Shown: positions 1 to 9,397, counted from the first letter of the stretch. The stretch is DNA of 64,000 nucleotides from Cupriavidus yeoncheonensis (GCF_905397275.1 NZ_CAJPUY010000027.1:1-64000); one strand, 5' to 3'. Program-made: numbers and translations. The notes: generated from the letters alone by a model not told the origin.

Positions 1-161
1 CGACCTCGTTGCCGTTACCAGACGCCATCTTATGCCCATCCCATCGCAACGCATGGGCCGCAAGCCCGCTTCATCCTTCGGGGTCGGGCTCGCCCGATGA
101 ACAACTATTGACGAGCACTAGCCAACCCTCATCACCCGTACCCCGAACCAAGGACAACACC

Positions 162-1025
162 GTGTCACATGATCTGTCGCGCCGCCGCTTCCTCGTATCC
201 ACTGCCGCAGGCGTCGCAAGCCTCGCGCTTGCCGACATGCCCTCGGCCATGGCTGCGTCCCCGCTATCCAAAGACGCCGCCCTGCAAGGGCCGGCGTCAG
301 CGCTTCCGGCGCTTTCCGACGTGCTCACGGGAGCCCCTGGCTCAATGAAGTTCGTGAACTACGCGACGTACGTTCAGGACAAGGGCAAAGTGAACGCGTC
401 CCGAGCCGAACATGTTGCTTATGCGGACGCGCTTCGCAAACACGACCGGCTGGTGATGGGCGGGCCGCTGCTCGACGACGACGGGCACGCCCGCGGCGTC
501 CTGCTTATTTATCAGGTGGCGTCGCAACAGGAAGCCGAGACGCTAGTGCAAAGCGATCCGTTTGTCCTGCAAGGTGCGATTGCGGACTATCGCCTGGCGG
601 AGTGGGCCGTGCTCAGCCGCAACGTCGACGTCGAGTCGCTTGCTGCCAAGCTCGTCACGGCGGATCGGCATGCTCCGTCCAAGGAACCGCACGCATCCGG
701 TGCTACGCCAGTCGGACCGGATGCGCACTCCGCGCGGCTTTACGTCAACTACGCAAAATATGTTTCCGACCACTCGCGCATCTTGCGGGCGAGGCCGGCG
801 CACCGCTCGTATGCACAGGCAATCCGGGCGAAAGGCGCGCTGATCATTGCCGGTCCTTTCGCAGACGACTCGGGCGCCCTGCTCATTTATCAGGCGAAGT
901 CGAAAGACGAAGCGATGGCGCTGATATCAGAGGACCCGTACCAGGCCGAGGGCGTCTACGAAGCGACGGCGCTCTCGGAGTGGCGGCTGTTCGGCCTGAA
1001 CGCGGGATTGATCGAGCGGCGTTGA
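162..1025 (+). CDS. Exported protein with two tandem YCII-related domains
   Basis: The protein (287 aa from a GTG at 162, preceded by AAGGA at 150-154) opens with a twin-arginine-type signal, SRRRFLVSTAAG, ending near AMAASP. It then carries two copies of a YCII-like alpha/beta barrel module. Each begins with F/YVNYA-x-YV and ends with an SEW/AEW strand, and each contains an MGGPL or IAGPF turn and LLIYQ. YCII domains are small dimeric ferredoxin-like folds related to muconolactone isomerase and are usually single and cytoplasmic. Export plus duplication is therefore unusual. A longer reading from a TTG at 9 exists, but it would bury the signal peptide, so the GTG start is preferred. The substrate is unknown. 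It is convergent with the TetR gene downstream. Confidence 0.75.
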   Translation: MSHDLSRRRFLVSTAAGVASLALADMPSAMAASPLSKDAALQGPASALPALSDVLTGAPGSMKFVNYATYVQDKGKVNASRAEHVAYADALRKHDRLVMGGPLLDDDGHARGVLLIYQVASQQEAETLVQSDPFVLQGAIADYRLAEWAVLSRNVDVESLAAKLVTADRHAPSKEPHASGATPVGPDAHSARLYVNYAKYVSDHSRILRARPAHRSYAQAIRAKGALIIAGPFADDSGALLIYQAKSKDEAMALISEDPYQAEGVYEATALSEWRLFGLNAGLIERR

Positions 1026-1095
1026 AGCGCACGCTTCCCGGCGAGCGCGGCCGCAATCTGCCGCGGGTAACCGCCTCCGTGCGCTGCAGCAGCGT

Positions 1096-1683
1096 CTAGT
1101 CTTCCTTCAACCCACGTCGCACGAAGGACCGCACCGCGGCCAGGATTCTGGCTGCTTCTTCCGCATCGTCCGCTGCGCGCGCGAGGATCATTCCTCCAAC
1201 CATCGCCGCGAGCGCACCGGTTGCCCCGCGCGTGCGCTCCCTGGACTGCGAAGCACGACTGTGCCGACTCATCCATCGAACATAGTCGTGCACGTTCTCG
1301 CCACAGCTCGCGCTTACCTGGTCCTGGGCGCGGGCAAGTTCCGCACCGCAAGCGGCCAGCACACAGCCTCGCTCCGGATGCTCCCAGTGCTTGATGCTCA
1401 GATACGCATCGGCGATGTCCGCCAACTCCGGTGGCTCGCCGCCGGCGCCCACGGCCGTTCCCTCCAGGTAGGCAAAGGTCTCGGCCCTCGCGCGCGTGAT
1501 GGCCTCGGCGATAAGAGCCTCCTTGGAGGCAAAATGCGCGTAGAACCCCCCGTGAGTCAGGCCGGCGCTCTTCATGATGGCCGCAACGCTCACACCGTCC
1601 GGCCCATGCTCGCGGATGGCGCTTGCCGCCGCGCCAAGAATCCGTTCCCGTGTGGCTTCCTTGTGGTCTTCGCTCCAGGGCAT
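1096..1683 (-). CDS. TetR/AcrR-family transcriptional regulator
   Basis: This 195-aa protein has the TetR N-terminal helix-turn-helix: RERILGAAASAIREHG, then VSVAAIMKSAGLTHGGFYAHF (residues about 31-51), followed by SKEALIAEAI. The C-terminal ligand-binding half (GCVLAACGAELARA) resembles regulators that control small exporters or oxidoreductases. It is transcribed divergently from the membrane-protein gene at 1772. The 77-bp gap holds an 18-bp inverted repeat and overlapping promoters in both directions, so autorepression and repression of the neighbour are very likely. Ligand unknown. Confidence 0.9.
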   Translation of the reverse strand: MPWSEDHKEATRERILGAAASAIREHGPDGVSVAAIMKSAGLTHGGFYAHFASKEALIAEAITRARAETFAYLEGTAVGAGGEPPELADIADAYLSIKHWEHPERGCVLAACGAELARAQDQVSASCGENVHDYVRWMSRHSRASQSRERTRGATGALAAMVGGMILARAADDAEEAARILAAVRSFVRRGLKED

Positions 1684-1702
1684 ACAGTCCTCCCGCTTTT
1701 CA

Positions 1703-1752
1703 TTGACAAACTATGATGCCCGTCATATTTTGTCAATATGACGGGCATCATA
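1703..1752. promoter_or_regulatory. Divergent promoters overlapped by a TetR operator
   Basis: A perfect inverted repeat with 18-bp arms (TATGATGCCCGTCATATT at 1712-1729 and its complement at 1735-1752, 5-bp spacer) fills the gap between tetR and the membrane-protein gene. Each arm is itself nearly palindromic (ATGA-N6-TCAT), so two TetR dimers could bind. A plus-strand promoter TTGACA (1703-1708), 17 bp, TATTTT (1726-1731) and a minus-strand promoter TTGACA (1736-1731), 17 bp, TAGTTT (1713-1708) both lie within it. Confidence 0.85.
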
Positions 1753-1771
1753 TTGCCAGATGGAGAGTGCC

Positions 1772-2482
1772 ATGATCGACTTGATTGGCGCGACTGTCCT
1801 CGGGGCAGTCTCAGTGCTTGTGGTCTTTGCCTACGTGATCGTTCTTCCAGCGAGCATGCGTGGGCGCATTGCGTCCGCCTTTGCCATCTGGTTCGCACTG
1901 GTGATAGCGTGCGGCGCTACGGGCGCATTTGGTGCCGTGCGCGGCATGGGGCCGGCGGGAATGGGCATCGCGGTCATGCTGCCGCTTGTGGCGCTCTCGT
2001 ACTTCGTTATGCGGGCCGGACCGTTGAACGAAGCCCTGCAGACGATACCTCTTCCCGCGCTGATCGGCGTGCATGCCGTGCGCCTGCTTGGCGGGTTCCT
2101 GGTTCTGCTGTATCTGCAAGGCCGGCTTCCCGCGCCTTTTGCGCCGGCAGCCGGCTGGGGAGATGTGCTGATCGGCGCCACCGCGCTGCCGGTCGCCTAC
2201 CTGGCCGCAACCCGGGCGCCAGCGTGGCGCATTGCGACGCTGCTGTGGAACACACTGGGCCTGCTCGACCTGGTGGACGCCATTGCTCTTGGCGTAGCAT
2301 CCTCGCCAGGACTGCCCTTTGGTCATGGAACGCCAGGCGCAAGCAGCGACCTGATGACCACGCTGCCATGGATCCTCATTCCCTGCTTCAACGTGCCGCT
2401 GCTGGCGCTCCAGCACCTGATGATCTTTCGGCGATTGTGGCACTCGCTTCCGGAGCATCCGGTTGTTGCCCGGCAAGGCTGA
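1772..2482 (+). CDS. Polytopic membrane protein of unknown function
   Basis: The protein (236 aa) is almost entirely hydrophobic, with about seven predicted membrane segments, for example VLGAVSVLVVFAYVIVLP near the start, AIWFALVIACGATGAFGAV, VRLLGGFLVLLYLQG, and WILIPCFNVPLLALQ near the end. The start is placed at ATG 1772 because GGAGAG (1762-1767) precedes it; an in-frame ATG at 1760 has no such site. It is the evident target of the divergent TetR repressor, so it may help export or sense the regulator's ligand, but no family was recognised. Confidence 0.7.
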   Translation: MIDLIGATVLGAVSVLVVFAYVIVLPASMRGRIASAFAIWFALVIACGATGAFGAVRGMGPAGMGIAVMLPLVALSYFVMRAGPLNEALQTIPLPALIGVHAVRLLGGFLVLLYLQGRLPAPFAPAAGWGDVLIGATALPVAYLAATRAPAWRIATLLWNTLGLLDLVDAIALGVASSPGLPFGHGTPGASSDLMTTLPWILIPCFNVPLLALQHLMIFRRLWHSLPEHPVVARQG

Positions 2483-2642
2483 AGGCTCGGTCGCTGCAAG
2501 GGGGCGAGGACGAGAAGACTTCCGAGTGGCACCACTGACTTATGCTGCCAGTGAACAGAAGCGCCGGCGGCGCCGCGCCGCTGGCTGTGGCGCGGCGGCT
2601 GATTCTTGACACCGTGGGAGCACAAGGCGCCCCCGCGGTGAT

Positions 2643-3779
2643 TCATCCGGCCAGGCCCTTGTTCGGGTTGATCAGGTACTTCTCCCCCGTCGCGCGCTTG
2701 TTGTAGACGGCGATCACGTCCAGGTCCAGCACCTCGGCCAGCGAGATCTCTTTCGAGTAGTGGCTGGCAAAGGTGGTCTTCAGCTCCGCCACCACGCGTT
2801 GCTTCAGCGCGTTGGCCCGCTCGCGCCCGATCTTCTGCAGGAACGGGAATACCAGCCAGCCGCCCATGCCCCACGCCATGCCGAAGTTGCGGTTGAACTC
2901 CGTCGGGCTTGTGTCCAGGCCGCCGTAGAGATAGACCTGCTTGTGGGTGGTCGAGCCATAGCGGCTGTATTCGCGGGCCGTCCTGTTCAAGGCCGCTTCC
3001 ATGCAGGTGAGGATCTGGCCGCCGAGCTTGCCGCCGCCCGTGGCGTCGAACGCGATCGTTGCGCCAGTGGCGACGAGAGCCTCGGTGAGGTCCTGCATGA
3101 ACGTGGGCGCCGCGGCGTTGCAGACGTGGACCGCCCCTTGTGCCCTGAGCAGATCCGCCTGCTCTTGCTTGCGCACGATGTTCACCAGCTTGATGCCATC
3201 CTTCAGACAGATCTGATTGAGCATCTGTCCCAGGTTGGAGGCCGCGGCGGTATGCACCAGGGCGCTATGTCCTTCGAGCCGCATGGTCTCGACCATGCCG
3301 AGTGCGGTGAGCGGGTTGACGAATGACGACGCGCCGTCAGCAGGCGTGGCGCCTTCGGGCAGGACCAGGCACTGGTCCGCGGGAACGCAGCGGTACTGCG
3401 AGTACATCGCGCCGCCGATGGCAGCCACGGTCTTGCCCATCAAGGCTTGCGCCGCAGGGGACGAGCCCGCGGCGACGACCACGCCCGCGCCCTCGTTGCC
3501 AACCGGCATGGACGCATCCAGGCGGCCCGCCATGCTGCGCATCGCGCCTTCCGGCACGCGCGCGGTGACTATGGGGCGCTCGGCCGTGCCGCTGGCCCTG
3601 GCCGTGCTCATGTCGGCCGCCCCGAACAGCAGGCCGAGATCGGACGGGTTGAGGGGAGAGGCTTCAATGCGGATGAGCACTTCATCCGGGCCAGGTTGCG
3701 GCGTGTCGATACTGTCCAGCGACAGCTCGAGTTCACCACTGCTCTTGATCTGCGAACGAAGTTGAAGTCCGGTGTGCAT
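2643..3779 (-). CDS. Zinc-binding-dehydrogenase-like MDR oxidoreductase
   Basis: The protein (378 aa) has the medium-chain dehydrogenase/quinone-reductase layout. A GroES-like N-terminal part (PGPDEVLIRIEASPLNPSD, GNEGAGVVVAAG) is followed by a Rossmann half in which SALVHTAAASNLGQM replaces the usual GGVG loop and NIVRK follows beta2. The catalytic zinc ligands of alcohol dehydrogenases are not evident, so an NADPH quinone/enone reductase-like role is more likely. A strong AAGGAGA site precedes ATG 3779. Its 3' end faces the membrane-protein gene. Substrate cannot be read from the sequence. Confidence 0.8.
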   Translation of the reverse strand: MHTGLQLRSQIKSSGELELSLDSIDTPQPGPDEVLIRIEASPLNPSDLGLLFGAADMSTARASGTAERPIVTARVPEGAMRSMAGRLDASMPVGNEGAGVVVAAGSSPAAQALMGKTVAAIGGAMYSQYRCVPADQCLVLPEGATPADGASSFVNPLTALGMVETMRLEGHSALVHTAAASNLGQMLNQICLKDGIKLVNIVRKQEQADLLRAQGAVHVCNAAAPTFMQDLTEALVATGATIAFDATGGGKLGGQILTCMEAALNRTAREYSRYGSTTHKQVYLYGGLDTSPTEFNRNFGMAWGMGGWLVFPFLQKIGRERANALKQRVVAELKTTFASHYSKEISLAEVLDLDVIAVYNKRATGEKYLINPNKGLAG

Positions 3780-4196
3780 TCGATGTCTCCTTGGTCTGCC
3801 GGTTTGCGGTGGGCGGGCAGCAGCGCGGGGCTGCTCTCGCCAGCAGTCAGCAATGTAGCAAGTTCCTGCGAATCACGTACTGGGCCCGGAAATCCAGGTT
3901 ATGCGTCAGCCGACAGGCCATCATGCATCGCACTGATAGCGGCGGATATGTCAATCGCCTGACCCTCCCACAATCCATCCAACAGCCGGCGTATCGATTC
4001 GAGTCTTGCGCGGACGTTCACTGAGCCGCCTGGTGCGCTGGCCGCACAACCAGTGCGTCACGGACAGCACGCCCATCACGCACTGGATATCGACGAGCAA
4101 TGTCTGCAATTGTTCCCAACTGTTCCGTTTGACGGGCGGTGCTGCGCGGCCTATCGTGCGATTCTGTCAACCAAGCCAACTTCGCCTGGAGCAAGC
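3780..4196. other. Intergenic region, no gene seen
   Basis: This 417-bp gap separates the divergent MDR and Ldh-type genes. Short open frames are present but none shows family resemblance or a convincing ribosome site. It presumably holds the two promoters; no clear inverted repeat was noticed. Confidence 0.5.
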
Positions 4197-5291
4197 ATGA
4201 GTGAACACCGAATCCCGACCGCCGGCCTGCATCAATGGGTCGTCGACCTCTGGCTGGCGGCCGGGTCCGACGAGCGCGAGGCCGCGCTGACCGCCGATCA
4301 TCTGGTCGGGGCCAACCGGTCGGGCCACGATTCGCATGGCGTGGGCATGATTCCCAAGTACGTGATGTCGTGGCAGGGGGACCAGCTGCAGCTGAACCAG
4401 CAGGTCAGCGTGGTGCATGAATCGGGCGGCATCCTGAGCCTCGACGGCAATCGCGGCATGGGCCAGGCCGTGACCGAGCAGGCGATGCGGCTGGGCATCG
4501 AACGCGCGCGGGAACATGGCGTGTGCGTGCTGGGGCTGCGCCGTTCGCACCATCTCGGCCGCGTGGGCCACTGGGCCGAGCAGGCGACCGCCGCCGGACT
4601 GATCTCGATCCACTTCGTGAACGTCCTGTCCAAGCCGATCGTCGCGCCGCATGGCGGTTACGATGCGCGCTTCGGCACCAATCCGTTCACGATCGGCGTG
4701 CCGGTGGCCGGCCGGCCGCCGCTGGTGCTGGACTTTGCCACCAGCGCCATCGCCCTGGGCAAGGTACGCGTGGCCAACAACAAGGGCGAGCCGGTGGCGC
4801 CCGGATGCCTGATGGACCCGAACGGCCACCCCACCAGCGATCCCGGCGTCATGTTTCCGCAACCGGGTACGCCGCAAGGCGCGCTGCGCACGTTTGGCGA
4901 GCACAAGGGCTATGTGCTGGCCGTGATGTGCGAGCTGCTGGGCGCAGCGGTGACCGGCGGCCACACGATCCGGCCCGAGACGCTCACCCATGAGCACGCG
5001 GTCTGGAACAACATGCTGGCGATCATCTTCGATCCGCAGCGGCTCGGCAGCAGCACCACGTTTGGCCATGAAGTGGAAGCGTTCGTCGAATGGCTCAAGG
5101 CCTCGCGCCTGCAGCCGGGCAGCGATGCCATCCAGCTGCCCGGCGACCCCGAGCGGGCATGGCGCCGTGCCCGCGCCGAATTCATTCCCGTGGACAGCAG
5201 CACGCTGGCCCAGCTTGACGACGCCGCCGCGCGCGTGCTGCAGGCACGCGGCAAGTCGCCCGGCCCGCTTTCCGCCCTCGCAACCGACTGA
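4197..5291 (+). CDS. Ldh/MDH-family (type 2) NAD(P)-dependent oxidoreductase
   Basis: The protein (364 aa) belongs to the malate/L-lactate dehydrogenase family that is unrelated to Rossmann-fold MDH. Visible signatures are ANRSGHDSHGVGM near the N-terminus, LRRSHHLGRVGHWAEQA, the GTNPFTIGVPV and LDFATSAIALGKV segments, and KGYVLAVMCELLGA. Members reduce 2-oxo acids such as 2,3-diketogulonate, ureidoglycolate or sulfolactate. ATG 4197 is chosen because GGAG lies 5 nt before it; upstream in-frame codons lack a site. The next gene, an HpaI-type aldolase, starts 15 bp downstream, so the pair probably acts on one 2-oxo/2-hydroxy acid pathway. Confidence 0.88.
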   Translation: MSEHRIPTAGLHQWVVDLWLAAGSDEREAALTADHLVGANRSGHDSHGVGMIPKYVMSWQGDQLQLNQQVSVVHESGGILSLDGNRGMGQAVTEQAMRLGIERAREHGVCVLGLRRSHHLGRVGHWAEQATAAGLISIHFVNVLSKPIVAPHGGYDARFGTNPFTIGVPVAGRPPLVLDFATSAIALGKVRVANNKGEPVAPGCLMDPNGHPTSDPGVMFPQPGTPQGALRTFGEHKGYVLAVMCELLGAAVTGGHTIRPETLTHEHAVWNNMLAIIFDPQRLGSSTTFGHEVEAFVEWLKASRLQPGSDAIQLPGDPERAWRRARAEFIPVDSSTLAQLDDAAARVLQARGKSPGPLSALATD

Positions 5292-5306
5292 ACAGGAACG
5301 CCGACG

Positions 5307-6098
5307 ATGACCACCATTCCGCATCTGCCCCAGATTCATCCGCTGCCCAACCAGTTCCGCGCCGACATACTGGCACGCAAGCGCCTGATCGGCTTGTGGA
5401 GTTCGCTGGGGCAGCCCGTGACCAGCGAGATCATCGGCCTGGCCGGCTTCGACTGGCTGCTGCTCGACGGCGAGCACTCGCCCAACGACGTGCTGACGTT
5501 CGCACCGCAGCTGATGGCGCTCAAGGACAGCGTCAGCGCGCCCGTGGTGCGGCCGCCGTGGAACGACCCCGTCATGATCAAGCGCCTGCTTGATATCGGC
5601 TTCTACAACTTCCTGATCCCGTTCGTGGAATCGGCCGAGGAAGCGCGTCGCGCGGTGCGGGCCACGCGTTATCCGCCGGACGGCATCCGTGGCGTGTCGG
5701 GCGTGCAGCGGCAGAACCGCTTCGGCACGCTGCCCGACTTCTTCAAGACCATCAACGAGAATATCTGCGTGCTGGTTCAGATCGAAAGTCGCAAGGGGGT
5801 GGAGGCGATCGCGGAAATCTGCGCGGAGCCGGGCGTCGACGGCATCTTTATCGGCCCGAACGACCTGGCCGCCGCCTACGGTCACCTTGGTAACCCGAAC
5901 CACCCCGAGGTGCAGGCGGCTGTGCGGCAGATCTGCGATGCGGCCAACCAGGGCGGCAAGGCCATCGGAACGCTGACGCCGGTGGAAGCCGATGCACGGC
6001 GATACCTCGACATGGGCATGCATTTTGTTGCCGTCGGGCTTGATCATGTCTTGTTGCGCGATGCGGCGCGGGCATTGCGCGAGCGCTTCGCGGGATGA
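5307..6098 (+). CDS. HpcH/HpaI-family class II aldolase
   Basis: The protein (263 aa) matches 2-keto-3-deoxy-L-rhamnonate / 4-hydroxy-2-oxoheptanedioate aldolases, which split 4-hydroxy-2-oxo acids into pyruvate and an aldehyde using a divalent metal. Seen are [23 protein letters not shown], the VRPPWND segment, [13 protein letters not shown], the metal-binding [12 protein letters not shown] glutamate and [14 protein letters not shown] aspartate, and a C-terminal GVGLD-like [11 protein letters not shown]. Family members are about 250-270 aa. It is co-transcribed with the dehydrogenase upstream, suggesting a dehydrogenase-aldolase catabolic pair. Confidence 0.9.
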   Translation: MTTIPHLPQIHPLPNQFRADILARKRLIGLWSSLGQPVTSEIIGLAGFDWLLLDGEHSPNDVLTFAPQLMALKDSVSAPVVRPPWNDPVMIKRLLDIGFYNFLIPFVESAEEARRAVRATRYPPDGIRGVSGVQRQNRFGTLPDFFKTINENICVLVQIESRKGVEAIAEICAEPGVDGIFIGPNDLAAAYGHLGNPNHPEVQAAVRQICDAANQGGKAIGTLTPVEADARRYLDMGMHFVAVGLDHVLLRDAARALRERFAG

Positions 6099-6147
6099 TC
6101 GGGTTGTCGTCCCCGACCGACGCCGCTGCCGCGCCGGCGTGACTGGC

Positions 6148-6176
6148 GGGGTGTTGGGTGACTCCCCCAACACCCC
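6148..6176 (+). terminator. GC-rich hairpin after the aldolase gene
   Basis: An 11-bp perfect stem, GGGGTGTTGGG (6148-6158) with CCCAACACCCC (6166-6176), closes a 7-nt loop 50 bp after the aldolase stop. There is no following T-run, so it may be a weak terminator or transcript-stabilising stem. Confidence 0.5.
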
Positions 6177-6402
6177 ACTGCCCCCTGCTAGGGAAACCCT
6201 CTAGTCCATTCCAACGATTCACCTTCAGCGCCCCCTCTCTACGCTGTCACCACCGACACACGCCAACCGCGTGGCAGGTCCACCCCGACAAAGGCCGCGG
6301 CACGCCGGGCACATCGGTCCTGCCGCCGCTTTCGGGCATGTGGGCGACTTCCGTACCGGCGCAGGCGCCGCCGGGCAATCCCTTAGAAGGAGCGAGACTT
6401 CA

Positions 6403-7782
6403 ATGACATCCCCTACACAACGGCTGCTGCGCGGCAGCGTGCTGGCCACCAGCATGGCACTCGCCGCGGCATCGTGGGCAGCGGTCGCCCCGGAAGAACT
6501 CAAGCAGCTTGACAGCAGCCTCACGCCCATGGGCGCGGAGCGCGCCGCCAGCAAGGACGGCGAGGTTCCCGCCTGGACCGGCAAGTGGCTGGGCACCCCG
6601 CCCAGCGTCAAGTACCAGCGTGGCGACCGCTATCCCGACCCGTATGCCGACGAAAAGCCGCTGTTCGTCATCACCGCGCAGAACATGGCGCAGTATGCCG
6701 AGCGCTTGAGCGAGGGCGAGAAGGCGCTGTTCAAGAAGTACCCCGACACCTTCAAGATGCCGGTGTACCCGAGCCATCGCGACTTCCGCTACGAGGACGC
6801 CGCGTACAAGGACATCCGCACCTACGCCACCACCGTCAGCATGACAGGCGATGCCAATGGCCTGAAGGATGCAGCCCCCCAGGTGCCCTACCCGATCCCG
6901 AAGACGGCCATGGAGTTGCTGTGGAACCAGCGCTTTTCCGCGGCGATCGGCACCGAGAAAGCGCAGTACGACCAGGCCGTGGTCTATCCGAATGGCTCGA
7001 TCGCATGGGGACGCGTCTCCTACAGCATCTTCTCGCCGCGCAACAACGGCAAGTTCGACCCCAAGAACCCCCTCAACGAGCGCACTTTCTTCCGCACCGC
7101 CACCGACCTGCCCTTGCGTGACCGCGGCCAGGTGATCGTGGGGTACACCGTCTGGGACCAGGAAGGCTCGGACACCAACCGCACGTGGATCTACAACCCG
7201 GGCACGCGCCGCGTACGCCAGGCGCCGGAGTTCGGCTTTGACCAGCCCCAGGGCCCCGGCGGCTTCCGCACAGTGGATGACGACCGCCTGTTCAACGGCT
7301 CGGGTGAGCGCTACAACTGGAAGATCGTCGGCAAGAAGGAGATCTACGTCCCGTACCACAGCTACAAGCTGATGAGCGCCTCGGTCAAGTACAAGGACCT
7401 GCTGACGAATGGGCACGCCAACCCGGACGTCATGCGCTACGAGCTGCATCGCGTATGGATCCTGGAGGCAACGCTGAAGCCGGGATTCCGCCACCAGTAT
7501 GCGAAGCGTGTGCTGTATCTCGACGAGGACACCTGGCAGTCGGTGGCCGCCGACAACTACGACGGCCGCGGCCAGTTGTGGCGCACCAACCTCCAGGCCC
7601 TGGTCTACGCCTATGATGCGCGCCGCTTCTCCGCCGCCACCGTGTTCTACCACGACCTGATCTCCGGCGCCTACCTGGCCGACCGCCTGACCAACGAGGG
7701 CCCGATGGCAAAGCTCAACAGCAACCCGGAATTCAGCGAGGCGCTCTTCTCGCCGGACGCCGCGCGCGGATCGGGCACCTGA
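6403..7782 (+). CDS. DUF1329 exported protein
   Basis: The 459-aa product starts at ATG 6403 (GAAGGAG at 6386-6392) with a signal peptide ending near SWAAVAPEEL. The body has the conserved features of DUF1329 proteins: DSSLTPMGAERAASKDG, PAWTGKW, DPYADEKPLFVIT, TATDLPLRDRG, and the C-terminal HRVWILEATLKPG followed by RHQYAKRVLYLDEDTW. DUF1329 proteins have a LolA/LolB-like fold and in pseudomonads often neighbour DUF1302 proteins and RND/MMPL lipid-type transporters, none of which is here. It stands alone between two terminators. An outer-envelope hydrophobic-ligand role is inference from the fold. Confidence 0.88.
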   Translation: MTSPTQRLLRGSVLATSMALAAASWAAVAPEELKQLDSSLTPMGAERAASKDGEVPAWTGKWLGTPPSVKYQRGDRYPDPYADEKPLFVITAQNMAQYAERLSEGEKALFKKYPDTFKMPVYPSHRDFRYEDAAYKDIRTYATTVSMTGDANGLKDAAPQVPYPIPKTAMELLWNQRFSAAIGTEKAQYDQAVVYPNGSIAWGRVSYSIFSPRNNGKFDPKNPLNERTFFRTATDLPLRDRGQVIVGYTVWDQEGSDTNRTWIYNPGTRRVRQAPEFGFDQPQGPGGFRTVDDDRLFNGSGERYNWKIVGKKEIYVPYHSYKLMSASVKYKDLLTNGHANPDVMRYELHRVWILEATLKPGFRHQYAKRVLYLDEDTWQSVAADNYDGRGQLWRTNLQALVYAYDARRFSAATVFYHDLISGAYLADRLTNEGPMAKLNSNPEFSEALFSPDAARGSGT

Positions 7783-7837
7783 TCGCAGCACACGGCCGGG
7801 CCGGGCGAACCCTTCGCCGGCCGTTCTTCCCACACCC

Positions 7838-7865
7838 GCCCTTGCCGCACGGCAAGGGCTTTTTT
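7838..7865 (+). terminator. Rho-independent terminator
   Basis: A perfect 10-bp stem GCCCTTGCCG / CGGCAAGGGC with a 2-nt spacer is followed directly by six T residues (7860-7865). It ends the DUF1329 transcript. Confidence 0.92.
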
Positions 7866-8649
7866 ACGGTTCATCGCCGAATTCCGGGAAAGGCGGAGAC
7901 CGGCCAGTTTGAGTCAGTTGGCTCCAGACTGATGATGACCGAAGCTGGCCTGACTACCGTCGTTCAAGCGAGGATGGGACTCGAGCCTCGCCAGGTCCAC
8001 CCATCGCAATGTTCCTATCGGATGGGTGACGAGCATCAGCGCGCATCCCCGCTCTTGCGTGGCCTCGATGGACGGACTCGACCTTGCCCAATTGCGACGC
8101 CCTTCGCTCGGCTCAATGACTGACGTGAGATTGAGAAGCGACTCATCCATGGGTCCGCAGGATCGCAGCACCGGCCGCACAGACGGCACGCCGCTCGCCA
8201 GGGAAGGCCTTCGCGGTCTCATCCATGCGATCTATGCGGCCGTTTGAGAGCACGCTCTGCTCGGCCCGGTATGCGCCATCGGCGAGGAGCAATCGTGCCG
8301 TAGTCACGCGGGCAATCCGGCCAGCCGCAGGGCTGCTTACCGTCAGATTATGCCCCGGCATCCAGGAGGCTCCTTATCGGCAGGCTCTTAAGATCACTTC
8401 CGCGCCGCCCCCGATTGGATGACTCGAAAGCGCACCCAGGCGGATGCCAAAACCCTCATTGGTGCACCCGGCCAAATATCCACGGGCCGGTCTGTTCTGC
8501 CCCCGACGCGACCAATCGATGCAGTTCAACGTTGAATAGGTGGCGCATGAGCCACGAACCAACATCCTCATCACCACAAAAAGAAATCCGAAATTGACAT
8601 TACCCCTATAGCGCATAGGCTTTTCCCGTACGCGCCCCGGATTAGAATC
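7866..8649. other. Long region without a recognisable gene
   Basis: This 784-bp stretch lies between the terminator and the respiratory operon. Open frames of 60-100 codons occur on both strands, but none has a good ribosome site, a known motif, or the neighbours' third-position GC pattern in a convincing way. The GC content drops towards 8540-8640, where AT-rich sequence probably holds the operon promoter. It could be gene debris. Confidence 0.5.
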
Positions 8650-9387
8650 ATGCGTTCCCCATGGCGGGTCCTGATGCTCGGATTGCTTCTTGCCCTGCCG
8701 CCTGTCGGCCGGGCGCAGGTGCCTGCCGCTCCCACTATCCAGTCCGACGCGATTCCCGCATTCCAGACGGTCGATTCGATGGAAGCGCGCGTGCAGGGTT
8801 GCGTGACCTGTCACGGTCAGAGCGGCCAGGGCACCAATAACGGATACTACCCGCGCATTGCCGGCAAGCCGGCCGGTTACCTCTACAACCAACTCGTTGC
8901 CTTCCGCGACGGTACGCGCCGCTATGCGCCGATGAACTACCTGGTCGCGTACTTGCCGGACCCGTACCTGAAGGAGATTGCCGAGTACTTCGCGAAGCTG
9001 CGTCCGCCATTCGCCGCGCCCGAGGCGTCCGATGGGCAGCCGACCGTGGTGGCGCGTGGCCAGGCGCTGGTGACCGCCGGCGATAGCAAGCAAGGCGTAC
9101 CGGCCTGCATCGCGTGCCATGCTGCGGGGCTCACTGGCATGGAACCGGGCATTCCGGGGCTGACGGGACTGCGGCACGCGTACATCATTGGCCAGCTCAC
9201 GCGCTGGAAGGTGGGCGAACGGCATGCGGCGGAGCCCGATTGCATGAAGCGAATCGCTTCGCGGCTGTCCGACGCCGACATCGCTGCCGTGGCGGCCTTC
9301 CTGTCTCAGCAGGTGCCCCCAAAGGATCCGTCGCCGGAATCGTCCAACCTTGTGCGCATGCCGCTGGCATGTGGCAGCCAGCGCTGA
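8650..9387 (+). CDS. Exported dihaem cytochrome c (c4-like)
   Basis: The protein (245 aa) has a cleavable signal (VLMLGLLLALPPVGRAQ) and two haem-attachment sites, CVTCH at residues 51-55 and CIACH at 153-157. Each is followed by the class I cytochrome pattern of a G-x-YPRIAG or GIPGLTG loop. The duplicated architecture resembles cytochrome c4, a periplasmic electron donor to haem-copper oxidases. It is the first gene of the respiratory operon, and the next cytochrome starts 10 bp downstream. It likely shuttles electrons to the CuA subunit. Confidence 0.88.
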   Translation: MRSPWRVLMLGLLLALPPVGRAQVPAAPTIQSDAIPAFQTVDSMEARVQGCVTCHGQSGQGTNNGYYPRIAGKPAGYLYNQLVAFRDGTRRYAPMNYLVAYLPDPYLKEIAEYFAKLRPPFAAPEASDGQPTVVARGQALVTAGDSKQGVPACIACHAAGLTGMEPGIPGLTGLRHAYIIGQLTRWKVGERHAAEPDCMKRIASRLSDADIAAVAAFLSQQVPPKDPSPESSNLVRMPLACGSQR

Positions 9388-9397
9388 TGGGGTCGCC

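Noticed and set aside
4167-6173. A 668-codon minus-strand frame opposite the Ldh and aldolase genes
   Set aside because: Composition is Arg/His/Gln-rich and it covers two recognisable plus-strand genes; it is a GC-bias shadow.
7914-8361. Short minus-strand frames that might be transposase debris
   Set aside because: No DDE, HTH or IS-end sequence was recognised, and no terminal inverted repeats were found.
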